Assembly: GCA_045106195.1 (NCBI GenBank)
Contig: JBGCEH010000045.1
Location: 62,001-126,000 of the forward strand
Source of the DNA: Granulosicoccus sp045106195
GTDB lineage: Bacteria > Pseudomonadota > Gammaproteobacteria > Granulosicoccales > Granulosicoccaceae
Length of the DNA stretch: 64,000 bases
Direction: 5' to 3'
A program made the position numbers and the translations under genes. Shown here piece by piece: positions 53,043 through 62,454 of this stretch. Every line of letters starts with the position of its first letter. Position 1 is the first letter of the stretch. The notes beneath the pieces were generated by a model that saw only the letters and a program-made list of their open reading frames with translations, was not told where the DNA came from and did not search any database.

Positions 53043-53549
53043 TTAAGCTGCTATTCGCGGGATTGCCTTGACATCAAAATGTCCCGACTCGCAGGTGATC
53101 GACATTTTTCTTCCTTCATAGCCTCCCGTATCTTCGTGAACGACAATAATTTTTCGCTCATTCAAGCATGCAATGGCGCTTAGTGCGTTTTGGTGCCCTA
53201 CCAGTTTCTCGGGCTCAAAGGCGTCGGGATTTGTCATGTTGGCACCACCAGCAACGACGGCACGAATATCTTTGTAATCAGTGATGCTCATAGCCTGGGT
53301 CAGGGATTCCATTGCCTGGTCCACATACCTGCCTACGTAAATATGATCCTTCTTGCGTCTAGCGGTATTCATTTCTGCCAACAATCCAGGTGGTGCTTTG
53401 GGGAGAAGACAATGTGCAAGTCCGTAGACTCTCCGCTTCTGCCAGAGAAGAGCGATACCGATACAGGATCCCAGAATCGTATGGAGATACTCCTCTCCGG
53501 TCCCTATTTTTACTTCTCCAATATGAACATTTTTCAATTTTTGAATCAC
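53043..53549 (-). CDS. cheD: Chemoreceptor glutamine deamidase CheD
   Basis: 168 residues. CheD deamidates glutamines on receptors and can interact with CheC/CheY systems. The catalytic Cys29 is in LGSCIGIALLW and His46 in GLAHCLLPK, with a conserved Gly/Asn-rich KIFGGANM-type segment here VVAGGANM; the later GGYEGRKMSI also fits. The start overlaps the cheR stop by 4 nt. Confidence 0.93.
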   Translation of the reverse strand: MIQKLKNVHIGEVKIGTGEEYLHTILGSCIGIALLWQKRRVYGLAHCLLPKAPPGLLAEMNTARRKKDHIYVGRYVDQAMESLTQAMSITDYKDIRAVVAGGANMTNPDAFEPEKLVGHQNALSAIACLNERKIIVVHEDTGGYEGRKMSITCESGHFDVKAIPRIAA

Positions 53550-54400
53550 GCGGCTTTTGCCCCTTGAATTTCATCAACACGCTGATAGATTGTTGGACAG
53601 ACGGTGACGAAATTGGTAGATAGATTGTTTAGTGATTCAGACTCACCGATGATGACAATTCCTGAGGCGCTTAATCGTTTTTCAACCGATTGCATGACGA
53701 GTTCGATGTCCTCTCCTGAAAAGTAGATGAGGACGTTACGCAGCAGGATAAGCGAATATTTCTTGTCAACCGGAGCTGGATTGAACAAGTTGAGAATCTT
53801 GAATTGAATGTTCCTTTTAATGTTTGGTGCTACCTTATATCCGTGTGCATCTGTGCCTACCATGTAGCTTGAAAATAAATCAGGCTTCTCTTTTCTGAAC
53901 CGGTCAATCGATCTGCCGTTGTATAGACCCACCGTTGCACTTTGTACTACCGACGAGTCAATATCTGTACCTGTAATTCGGTAATCAAAGCCTGGATTTT
54001 TGTCTTTATATGCCTGTAATAACACACCTAGTGTGTGAGCCTCTTCGCCTGTTGATGATGCGGCAGACCAGACATTGAGTGTGCTGCTCGGATTTTGCGC
54101 GTGCCAATCACTCAAATACGTATCTGATATGAATTCCCAAATTCTTGGTGTACGGTAGAAATACGTCTCGTTGGTTGTTATCTTGTTTATAAACTCCTCT
54201 TCCTCCGACTTGTTATTTTTCATATAGTTAACATAGGACTCGAAGTCGGGTAGATCCAGAGCACGAAGCCGTCTGGTCAAACGGCCTTCGAGCATCGCCT
54301 TTCGCTCTGGCTTAATAGTGATACCGGTTAAAGAGTGGATCATCTCTATCAGTGTTTTAAAGCACTTTTCATTCAGCTCGGGCTTGCTGGTAAAGGCCAT
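53546..54400 (-). CDS. cheR: Chemotaxis protein methyltransferase CheR
   Basis: 284 residues; transfers methyl groups from S-adenosylmethionine to receptor glutamates. An N-terminal helical domain (GITIKPERKAMLEGRLTRRL) and the Rossmann SAM domain with LNVWSAASSTGEEAHTLGVL, the ITGTDIDSSVVQSA loop, and LILLRNVLIYF, NLFNP are diagnostic. No TPR extension. Its start lies 2 nt beyond the end of the receptor gene. Confidence 0.95.
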   Translation of the reverse strand: MAFTSKPELNEKCFKTLIEMIHSLTGITIKPERKAMLEGRLTRRLRALDLPDFESYVNYMKNNKSEEEEFINKITTNETYFYRTPRIWEFISDTYLSDWHAQNPSSTLNVWSAASSTGEEAHTLGVLLQAYKDKNPGFDYRITGTDIDSSVVQSATVGLYNGRSIDRFRKEKPDLFSSYMVGTDAHGYKVAPNIKRNIQFKILNLFNPAPVDKKYSLILLRNVLIYFSGEDIELVMQSVEKRLSASGIVIIGESESLNNLSTNFVTVCPTIYQRVDEIQGAKAA

Positions 54401-54402
54401 GG

Positions 54403-56670
54403 CTACGCAGCCTTCTTAGAGAACTTGTCAATTTCAACCTTAAGATCCTCTGCGCCTCCAAGTAGGGTATTGGTGGCCGATGCAATTGATTCTGAAGCGA
54501 AGGCTGCTGTTTCTGAAGCTGTTGCTATGTGCTGAATGGCATCACTGACATCACGGGCGGCCGTTTGCTGTTCCTGTGCCGCCGTGGAAATTTCAGCAAT
54601 TGAGAATGTTGTCTTCGACACACCTTCGACAATCTTGCCAAATGCTGTCGCCGCTTCCTTGGAAATCTCGCCACCCTGAACAACGCGCTTGACTGATTCA
54701 TTGATTAGTTTGGTAATTTCCTTGGTTGCTTGAGAAGAGCGTTCGGCGAGTTTTCGTACCTCGTCGGCAACGACAGAGAAGCCCAGTCCATGCTCTCCTG
54801 CTCTTGCTGCTTCGATTGCGGCGTTGAAGGCGAGCAGGTTGGTCTGGCTAGCGATTTCGCTGATGACTTTCACTATTTCAGCGATCTCTTCTGATGACCG
54901 GTTGATTAATTCCATAGACTCGATGGAGCGCTCAATAGCTTTGGAGCCCAGGTCAGCTTCGTGCTGGGTGTTCTTGGCGACGTTGTTAGCTTCTCGGCTG
55001 TTCTCTGCAATGGAGTCTATGGATGCGCTAAGCTCTTCGACGGATGCATTCATTTGTTCGGTTGTAGCACCTAACGACTGGGCACCGTTTGCAACATCAG
55101 TAGCCTGTTCGGTAATTTGACGGGTGTTATCTGTAAATTCGTTGGCAATGTTAGTAACTGATTTCTCTACGGCAACTTGCGGCGATATGTCCGTGGCAAA
55201 CTTGACCACCTTGAATACCTTCCCTTCCATGTTAAATATCGGGTTGTATGTTGCTTGTAGCCAGATGGATTCACCTTTTTTATTGAATCGCTCATAACGC
55301 CCTGATTCGAAATCGCCATGTTTAAGGTTAGCCCAAAAAGACTTGTACTCACTGGAGGACGTGTAGTCGCTGTCGCAGAACATTCGATGATGCTGGCCGG
55401 TAATATCTTCGAGCGAATATCCAGTGGTGGATAGAAATGGCGTGTTGGCCGTGATGATCTGGCCGTCAGGGGTAAACTCGATGACCGCTTGCGCACGATT
55501 GATGGCCTCAATTTTACCTTCATATTCAAGGCTTTTAACCTTCTGTTCCGTCACGTTCGCAGCGAATTTTACGACTCTGTATGGTTTGCCGCTTGCGTCA
55601 AATATTGGGTTGTAGGATGCATTGATCCAAACCTCGCTACCGTCCTTTTTCAATCGCTTGAATTCGCCGCTACTGTAAACACCGTCTCGCAAATTTTTCC
55701 AGAGGTCGGCGTATTCAGGGGAGTCTGTAAATGCTTTTTCGCAAAACATGCGATGGTGGTGACCAACCACTTCATCTAGTGTATAGCCGAGAGTTGCCAG
55801 AAAATTTTCATTGGCACTTATTACTATGCCTTCGAGATTAAACTCTATAACAGCCTGTGCACGGCTAATCGCGTTGATTTTACCTTCCCAGGTAGCAGAC
55901 TCCATCTTTGAGTCAGTAACGTCAGTGGCGAATTTTACGACCTTGTATGGTCTGCCGCTTGGATCCAGAATAGGATTGTATGCTGCATTAATCCAAATCT
56001 CATTTCCATTTTTATCAAGACGCTTGTACTCGCCAGCGTCATTTTCGCCACTCTTGAGTTTTGACCAGAAATCAGCGTATTCAGTAGATGCTGTGTAGCT
56101 GTCTTCACAGAAAATTCTGTGATGCTGACCTTGAATTTCATCAAGGGTATATCCCAAGGTATTTAGAAAGTTATCATTGGCCGTCAGGACGAAGCCGTCC
56201 AGATCGAATTCAATGATGGCCTGAGTTTTACTAATTGCAGAAAGCTTGCCTTCAAGTTCACTATCCTTCATCTTTTGTTCTGTGATGTCAGTGGCAAATT
56301 TAGCCGCTTTGTACGCTTTTCCATTCTTGTCAAAGACGGGATTGTAGGAGGCCAGAATCCAGATCTCACTACCATCTTTTCGCAAGCGTTTGTATTCGCC
56401 AGTTTGAAATTCACCATTGGCAATGGCCTTCCAAAAAAGCTTGTAGTCCAGTGATTCATAGAATGATTTTTCACAGAACATTCTGTGATGCTTACCCTTG
56501 ATTTCTTCCAGGGTATATCCAAGAGCGTTGAGGAAATTGTCGTTTGCGGTGAGAACTTCGCCTTCCAGATCAAACTCTATTACTGCCTGTACACGGTTGA
56601 CGGCGTCGAGTAAGGCATTGTTCTCAATCAGTGCAGAATTACCGTTTGACTTGTCTTGTGGCTGACCCAT
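54403..56670 (-). CDS. Soluble chemoreceptor with four PAS domains (BdlA-like)
   Basis: 755 residues without transmembrane helices, so cytoplasmic. Four similar PAS units with a 122-residue period start at residues 28, 150, 272 and 394; each carries the pattern QAVIEF-x-G-x-TAN-x2-FL, GxHHRxFC, EYKRL-x-K-x-G-x-EIW and KVVKFATD. Such PAS domains often hold FAD or haem. From ~residue 500 comes the MCP signalling domain with the hairpin tip region EIASQTNLLAFNAAIEAARAGE and FSVVADEVRKLAERSS. No C-terminal CheR-tethering pentapeptide. AGGGG precedes the ATG. It resembles Pseudomonas BdlA (two PAS), a sensor tied to biofilm dispersion. Confidence 0.92.
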   Translation of the reverse strand: MGQPQDKSNGNSALIENNALLDAVNRVQAVIEFDLEGEVLTANDNFLNALGYTLEEIKGKHHRMFCEKSFYESLDYKLFWKAIANGEFQTGEYKRLRKDGSEIWILASYNPVFDKNGKAYKAAKFATDITEQKMKDSELEGKLSAISKTQAIIEFDLDGFVLTANDNFLNTLGYTLDEIQGQHHRIFCEDSYTASTEYADFWSKLKSGENDAGEYKRLDKNGNEIWINAAYNPILDPSGRPYKVVKFATDVTDSKMESATWEGKINAISRAQAVIEFNLEGIVISANENFLATLGYTLDEVVGHHHRMFCEKAFTDSPEYADLWKNLRDGVYSSGEFKRLKKDGSEVWINASYNPIFDASGKPYRVVKFAANVTEQKVKSLEYEGKIEAINRAQAVIEFTPDGQIITANTPFLSTTGYSLEDITGQHHRMFCDSDYTSSSEYKSFWANLKHGDFESGRYERFNKKGESIWLQATYNPIFNMEGKVFKVVKFATDISPQVAVEKSVTNIANEFTDNTRQITEQATDVANGAQSLGATTEQMNASVEELSASIDSIAENSREANNVAKNTQHEADLGSKAIERSIESMELINRSSEEIAEIVKVISEIASQTNLLAFNAAIEAARAGEHGLGFSVVADEVRKLAERSSQATKEITKLINESVKRVVQGGEISKEAATAFGKIVEGVSKTTFSIAEISTAAQEQQTAARDVSDAIQHIATASETAAFASESIASATNTLLGGAEDLKVEIDKFSKKAA
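55170..56589 (-). repeat. Four tandem 366-bp PAS-encoding repeats
   Basis: The receptor gene encodes four consecutive copies of a 122-residue PAS unit (about 366 bp each; the last is shorter). Each retains HHRxFC and xWIxAxYNP. Copies 2 and 3 look closest. The pattern points to tandem duplication within the gene. Confidence 0.8.
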
Positions 56671-56994
56671 TCTAACCCCTCTTCTCGTATTGACATGCTT
56701 ATGTTATTTCTCGTAGCGGTCGTGGAGTGTTCAGCTGATGTGATGTTTCAAAATCTGGGTTGGAAATCTCAGACCAACATGTTATGTGCCGGTTAGCCCA
56801 GACAATTGCAGCGGTAAAACGTTGAATTGTGTTTGATTTTCGTGTTGGGTTGTGAGCTCATTTGTTCGTAGCAACAGTTTGCTCCTGAGTCATTCTGGAC
56901 ATGGTTTTGAGTTATCTCGTACCACATAGAGTGTGTTACCTATCTCAGAATATTCCATATATCAGGATTCTGCTGTTTTCAATTTAGTAAGCGT
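56671..56994. other. Intergenic region upstream of chemosensory operon
   Basis: No gene is seen. It separates the receptor gene (read leftward from 56670) from the 3' end of the allophanate hydrolase gene (56995). It should carry the chemosensory operon promoter on the minus strand; I found no clear sigma-28 or sigma-70 pair. It is rather rich in T and G on the plus strand. Confidence 0.4.
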
Positions 56995-58806
56995 TTAGCG
57001 TGTTCGTGACGAGAGAAAAGTGCGCCAGCCGCCATATGCTGTTATGTCGTTAGCTCCGATCAAAGCGGTAGGTTCTGCAATAAAGCCTGTCACTTGCTCC
57101 CCATCCTTTAGCTCAACCTTACCTAGTCCCAGTGGCGCTCCAATATGTTGTAGGAAGCCACCGACCTCGCAGCTTGGCAATTGCCAGACCTCCACGTCGA
57201 TGCAGGCCCCTTTTGATTCTGTCTTGACTAGCGCTGGTCGTAACACGGGGTCCTCATCCAAGGCATATAAGCGATATTGATCACTGGTGGTGGTTTGTCT
57301 CACGAGCGTTGCGCCTCGTTCCAGGAGTTGGTGGTTAAGTGGAAGGCCTTGTAGATGCGCTCCGCAGACAACCACTTGCATGAGATCCAGTCGGGTCACC
57401 GTTGTATCGCTGAGTGCACTCAGCGTCATATTCACCGCGCCTAAACCCAGAGATGCCTGGCTTTGCATACGATTGGCGATGGACAGGAGTCTTCTATCTG
57501 TAAAAGCGGGTGCACTTAGCGTCACACCAAAAGGCAAGCCCTTGGAGGTCAGGGCAGTGGGCACGGCAATGGCTGCCATATCCAACAGGTTGACAAAATT
57601 CATGTAATAGCCCAACTCACTGTTACGCTGCAGCGGTTCTGCCAGCATCTCCTCAATACTGAAGTGCCTTCCTGCAGTTGGTGTTAACAGTGCGTCGACT
57701 GTGCTGAGAACATCGTTACACCGTTGCGCAAGAACGTTCAGTCGATATTTTGCCTTGAACAGGTCAGCAGCGGTGGGTTTAGCCCCACCTTCGATAATGC
57801 TTCGAACCACTGGAAACAAAGCCTCTGGCTGGTCTTCTATTAGTGGTAGCGTCGCGACATAGCGCTCCGCCACCCAAGGTCCTTCGTAAAGAAGCCTGGC
57901 AGCTTCATCGAAGGGTGAGTAGTCGATCTCTTGAAGCGTGATTCCTGATGACTCAAGCCGGGACAGTGTTTGCTCATAGGCCGCTTTATAGGTTTGATCG
58001 CCAAAGAATTTTAATTGCGTTTTTGCTATTACCCCAAGTGTCAGAGGATTACCGTATCTGCCGTAAGTGTGTTGCCGATTGGAATACGGGTTCTCCCTGC
58101 TATAGCCATCGTTGTCGTCGTAACCCTCGGCAGCTGCCAGAATGGTATTGGCATCATCACACTGCAAGGCAAAGATGCTGACGCAGTCCAAACTACGGCA
58201 GGCAGGCACAACGCCGGTGGCAGATAACAGCCCTATCGAAGGTTTCACACCAACCAGATTGTTGAAGCAAGCCGGGATTCTTCCTGAACCTGCTGTGTCG
58301 GTGCCCAGGCTGAAAGTGGCCAGCCCGAGAGCTACTGCAACGGCGGAACCAGAGCTCGAACCGCCACTGACAAGAGCAGGATCGAAGCTATTGTGGCATG
58401 GTCCCCATGGGGAGCGGGTACCGTTGAGCCCTGTTGCAAACTGATCAAGATTTGCCTTGCCCAACGGTAGCGCGCCCTGATCAATTAACCGCTGTACAAC
58501 ATGGGCCGTGGTGTCTGGTGTGTAACTGAACTCCACACAAGCTGCAGTGGTCGCTATGCCAGCAAGATCCATATTATCTTTCAGTACAAACGGGATACCC
58601 CAGAGTGGTGATGTTTCAGGGTCCATGTGCCTGAGCTTTTCGATGTAGGGTGCCAGCTCTTCTGCGTCAAGCAAATGAATAAAAATATTATGTTCATCAA
58701 AGGCGAGCGCTTTTTCGCGTAACCCAGCCATAAGCTTTTCAGGAGACAAACCCTCTGCGTAGAGTGCCTTCACACCCGCCAACGTCATCTCCATCGATGT
58801 ATTCAT
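56995..58806 (-). CDS. atzF: Allophanate hydrolase
   Basis: 603-residue amidase-signature enzyme splitting allophanate into ammonia and CO2. The catalytic triad fits: Lys76 (IPFVLKDNMD), cis-Ser150 in SGGSSSGSAVAVAL and nucleophile Ser174 in GTDTAGSGRIPA. The C-terminal ~130 residues form the extra AtzF domain (VVCGAHLQGLPLNHQLLERGA). Length is typical (~600). Its start overlaps the carboxylase stop by ATGA, so the two are coupled. It completes the pathway downstream of urea or guanidine carboxylation. Confidence 0.93.
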   Translation of the reverse strand: MNTSMEMTLAGVKALYAEGLSPEKLMAGLREKALAFDEHNIFIHLLDAEELAPYIEKLRHMDPETSPLWGIPFVLKDNMDLAGIATTAACVEFSYTPDTTAHVVQRLIDQGALPLGKANLDQFATGLNGTRSPWGPCHNSFDPALVSGGSSSGSAVAVALGLATFSLGTDTAGSGRIPACFNNLVGVKPSIGLLSATGVVPACRSLDCVSIFALQCDDANTILAAAEGYDDNDGYSRENPYSNRQHTYGRYGNPLTLGVIAKTQLKFFGDQTYKAAYEQTLSRLESSGITLQEIDYSPFDEAARLLYEGPWVAERYVATLPLIEDQPEALFPVVRSIIEGGAKPTAADLFKAKYRLNVLAQRCNDVLSTVDALLTPTAGRHFSIEEMLAEPLQRNSELGYYMNFVNLLDMAAIAVPTALTSKGLPFGVTLSAPAFTDRRLLSIANRMQSQASLGLGAVNMTLSALSDTTVTRLDLMQVVVCGAHLQGLPLNHQLLERGATLVRQTTTSDQYRLYALDEDPVLRPALVKTESKGACIDVEVWQLPSCEVGGFLQHIGAPLGLGKVELKDGEQVTGFIAEPTALIGANDITAYGGWRTFLSSRTR

Positions 58807-61800
58807 ATTGTCTCCAGTATAATCAGGGGTTGGCCTGCGCGCACACGCTGACCGGATTCAAACAGTATCTGCCGTACTCGCAGAGTGTCGGGTGATGTGA
58901 TGGGAATTTCCATTTTCATGGATTCCATAATCAACAAGGTTTGTTCATTTTCGACGGTATCGCCAGTCTCGACGCATCGTTGCCACAGGCTACCAGAGAC
59001 GGGACTTTCGATGACAAGACAATCCTCTGGCCAGTCGACTGCCACTTCTCGAAGTTCAGGCTCAGTGGTATCGATGTTGAATTGGCCGGACTCACGCCAG
59101 TATTCCAGTTCCTTTATGAAAGCCTGTTCGCGCCGTTTTGTAAAACGTTCTATTTGAGCTTGTTCCTTTTTAGCAACATCTCTCATCTGTGCAAGAGAAA
59201 TCTCCGTGGGCTCGATAGTTACTTCATACCTGCCGTGTGGAAAGTCTTGCCGAATCTGCATGAGTTCCTGGTGGCTGACTTCAAAAAAACGAATCTGATC
59301 AAAGAAGCGTAGTAGCCAGGGTTTGCGAAACGCTGTTGTTTGTTTGTAGCGGTTCCACATTTGCAGAGTACGGCCAACAAATTGGTACCCCCCCGGACCT
59401 TCCATGCCGTACACGCACATATAAGAACCACCAATTCCCACGCAGTTCTCCGCTGTCCAGGTGCGCGCCGGATTATATTTTGTTGTAACCAATCGATGTG
59501 CAGGATTTACCGGAGTAGCAACAGGTGCACCCAGATAGACGTCCCCCAGACCCATGACCAGATAGGATGCATCGAATACGATTTTCTTGACGTCATCAAT
59601 GGAATCCAGCCCGTTAATTCGCCGTATGAATTCCAGATTGCTCGGATACCAGGGAGCGTCCTTGCGAACAGACTGGTCATATTTGTCGATCGCGAGCTGG
59701 CAGGCTTCATCATCCCACGACAGGGGCAGATGAACGACTCGAGCTGGGATACTCACCTTGTCAACCATCGTATCAAGCGCGTCTTCTGCCTCCAGCAGAA
59801 AATCCAGGAGACGTTTGTAGTTCAGAGCATGGCAATCGTAGTGAATCTGCAGCGAGCGAATCCCAGGCGTCATCTCTAGAATGCCAGGCAAGTTTTGCTG
59901 CTCAAGCCATTGCATCAAAGCATGCGCACGGAATCGCGATTCCATACTCAGCACAGGATCGCCATATTCGATCAAGAGGAAGCGATCGCCTGCTGCACGA
60001 TAGACCGCATCCAGCGTGTCAGATTCTCGCGTGTGAATGATGGCCTTGGTATGGTCAGCAGAGAACCCCGCAGGTGGGGGAGTAGGCAGGGCAGAATCCT
60101 CGTCGGTGGCATTTGTCGGTTTATCGATCTCTGCGCTACCTTGGTTGGATATATCGTCAGTCGCAACAGCCTCAGAAATACTGGTAGCCTGGAACTTTAC
60201 GGTGTCCCCGGCGCGCAATTGGCCAAGCTTCCATAACTCGGCATTGATGACAGTTATCGGACAGACAAAGCCTCCTAGCGAAGGCCCATCAGGTCCGAGG
60301 ATAACGGGCATGTCGCCTGTGAAATCAACACTCCCAAAAGCATACGCGTTGTCATGAATATTCGACGGGTGCAATCCGGCTTCGCCACCATCGCTGCGCG
60401 CCCACTGTGGAGTTGGGCCAATGAGCCTGACCCCTGTGCGACTGGAGTTGTAGTGCACCTGCCAGGAGGTGTCAAACAACATCGCAATATCTTCTGTCGT
60501 AAAGAAATCAGGTGCTCCGTGAGGTCCGTGAACAACCTTCAATGTCCAATAGTTGTCCATCGCTGGCCGCTCATTAACTGGCAGAGCACTACCGACGTGG
60601 TCAGTATCGGCAGAGCTCTGGTCCGACAGATGCAAAACATCGCCAGTTCTCAGTGCAGCGCCGTTATGACCCCCAAATTTACCCAGCGTAAACGTTGATC
60701 TTGACCCGAGATAAACAGGACACTGAATACCACCGGCAACACACAGATAGGCTCGTGCACCTTCGCTTTTGAGAGAACCAATAGACAATGTCTGTCCCGC
60801 TTCGATGCTTAGTACCGTCCACATGTTGACTGCGTGGGCATCGACCATTACCGGAACCTGCCCACCTGTCACAACGACGAGTGCGCTAGCGCTAAAGCGC
60901 AAGGCTGGCCCATCCAGTGTTATTTCCAAACCTGCACAATCAGGTGCGTTGTTTAACAGTTGATTGCCCAGCGAAAAAGACAGCCGGTCAAAGGGACCCG
61001 AAGGAGGAACGCCGACAGCCCAGTATCCGACCCGACCGGGAAGGTCCTGAACCGTTGTCATGGTTCCAGCGCGTACGACATCCATGCGTACTGGTTCAAA
61101 CTCGAACTGATCCAGAAAACGGGTAGTCATTTGCGCATCGATGATCGAGCGATCACTGCACAGCGCCCGTAGATAAGGGACGTTTGTCTCGCTACCATAA
61201 AGTTCTACGACATCCAGCGCATCGCTCAGTCTTGTCAGGGCGTGCTCACGTGAGGAGGCATGGGCTATCAGCTTGGCCAGCATAGGATCAAACTCTGTGG
61301 GTATCTCTATTCCTGCTTCCAGCCAGTGATCAACACGAATGCCATCGTCGGTAGGGAATTCGACTTTTGAGAGTAGTCCAGCACACGGCTGAAAATTCAG
61401 ATAGGGATCTTCTGCATAAAGGCGTACTTGTATTGCATGCCCCTCCGGCGTTAAATCCGCTCGTAGGGTATCCAGGTCAGGAAGTGTTTTTGCTGCTTGT
61501 CGCACCATCCAGTTGACCAAGTCTACTCCAAAGACCATTTCGGTCACCCCATGCTCAACTTGCAGGCGTGTATTGACTTCAAGAAAATAGAATTGTTGAG
61601 TATCAGCATCAACAATGAATTCCACTGTACCTGCATTTCGATAGTTAACAGAGGCAAGCAGTCGCTCGGCAGTAGCATGAAGTTGCAGGCCAAGCTCATC
61701 TGACAAGTCGGGAGCCGGACATTCTTCGATCACTTTCTGGTTGCGCCGCTGGGCTGAGCAATCGCGTTCACCCAGCGACACGACCTTGCCCTTGCCATCG

Positions 61801-62447
61801 CCAAAAACCTGTACTTCGATGTGTCGTGCGCGAGTGATGGCTTTCTCGATAAACACGCCATCGTTGGCGAAGTTGCTGGCTCCCAGTCGCTTTACGCTGG
61901 CGAAAGCGTCGCGTAGTTCTGCTTCGTCCGTGCACAATTTCATACCTATACCACCACCGCCCGCGGTGCTCTTGAGCATGACGGGATAGCCGAGATTTGA
62001 TGCCTGCACGGCGGCTTCATCCAGTGAATCCAGCAAGTGTGTTCCGGGTAGCAAGGGTACCTCTGCTGACAGTGCCAGTTCACGTGCAACATGCTTTTGT
62101 CCGAACATATCAATTTGCTGTGGTGTAGGACCTATAAAAGCCAGACCCTGCGCCTCACATCTCTCTACAAACTCTCTGTTTTCACTGAGAAATCCGTAAC
62201 CCGGATGCACGGCATCACATTGCTGGTGGCGAGCGATATCAAGCAGCTTATCGATATCGAGATAAGTTCGAACAGCTCCTCCCTCACCCAGACTGACTGC
62301 CTGAGTCGCCCTGTGCACATGCAGACTTTCGCGATCGCTGTATGCATAGACGGCAACCGAATCAATACCCATTTCGTCAAGGGTACGAATGATCCGGGTG
62401 GCAATTGCTCCCCTGTTGGCAATCAGAATTCTCTTGAAATCATTCAT
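58803..62447 (-). CDS. Urea/guanidine carboxylase (biotin-dependent)
   Basis: 1214 residues. Biotin carboxylase at the N-terminus (RILIANRGAIATRIIRTLDEMG; ATP-grasp KSTAGGGGIGMKLC; FFLEVNTRLQVEHGVTE). KipA-like domain from ~residue 470 (GTMTTVQDLPGRVGYWAVGV; PPSGPFDRLSF). KipI-like domain from ~820 (YRAAGDRFLLIEYGDPV; LEMTPGIRSLQIHYD). The biotinyl domain ends the protein, with Lys1178 in MESMKMEIP. It carboxylates urea to allophanate or guanidine to carboxyguanidine, ATP-dependent. The two DUF1989 partners next door favour guanidine, following published work on such operons; sequence alone cannot settle substrate. A distinct urea-only enzyme would lack these partners. Confidence 0.9.
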   Translation of the reverse strand: MNDFKRILIANRGAIATRIIRTLDEMGIDSVAVYAYSDRESLHVHRATQAVSLGEGGAVRTYLDIDKLLDIARHQQCDAVHPGYGFLSENREFVERCEAQGLAFIGPTPQQIDMFGQKHVARELALSAEVPLLPGTHLLDSLDEAAVQASNLGYPVMLKSTAGGGGIGMKLCTDEAELRDAFASVKRLGASNFANDGVFIEKAITRARHIEVQVFGDGKGKVVSLGERDCSAQRRNQKVIEECPAPDLSDELGLQLHATAERLLASVNYRNAGTVEFIVDADTQQFYFLEVNTRLQVEHGVTEMVFGVDLVNWMVRQAAKTLPDLDTLRADLTPEGHAIQVRLYAEDPYLNFQPCAGLLSKVEFPTDDGIRVDHWLEAGIEIPTEFDPMLAKLIAHASSREHALTRLSDALDVVELYGSETNVPYLRALCSDRSIIDAQMTTRFLDQFEFEPVRMDVVRAGTMTTVQDLPGRVGYWAVGVPPSGPFDRLSFSLGNQLLNNAPDCAGLEITLDGPALRFSASALVVVTGGQVPVMVDAHAVNMWTVLSIEAGQTLSIGSLKSEGARAYLCVAGGIQCPVYLGSRSTFTLGKFGGHNGAALRTGDVLHLSDQSSADTDHVGSALPVNERPAMDNYWTLKVVHGPHGAPDFFTTEDIAMLFDTSWQVHYNSSRTGVRLIGPTPQWARSDGGEAGLHPSNIHDNAYAFGSVDFTGDMPVILGPDGPSLGGFVCPITVINAELWKLGQLRAGDTVKFQATSISEAVATDDISNQGSAEIDKPTNATDEDSALPTPPPAGFSADHTKAIIHTRESDTLDAVYRAAGDRFLLIEYGDPVLSMESRFRAHALMQWLEQQNLPGILEMTPGIRSLQIHYDCHALNYKRLLDFLLEAEDALDTMVDKVSIPARVVHLPLSWDDEACQLAIDKYDQSVRKDAPWYPSNLEFIRRINGLDSIDDVKKIVFDASYLVMGLGDVYLGAPVATPVNPAHRLVTTKYNPARTWTAENCVGIGGSYMCVYGMEGPGGYQFVGRTLQMWNRYKQTTAFRKPWLLRFFDQIRFFEVSHQELMQIRQDFPHGRYEVTIEPTEISLAQMRDVAKKEQAQIERFTKRREQAFIKELEYWRESGQFNIDTTEPELREVAVDWPEDCLVIESPVSGSLWQRCVETGDTVENEQTLLIMESMKMEIPITSPDTLRVRQILFESGQRVRAGQPLIILETI

Positions 62448-62454
62448 GATGCTG

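Noticed and set aside
55170..56589. CRISPR-like or mobile repeat array
   Set aside because: The repeats are 366 bp, coding and diverged, and encode PAS domains.
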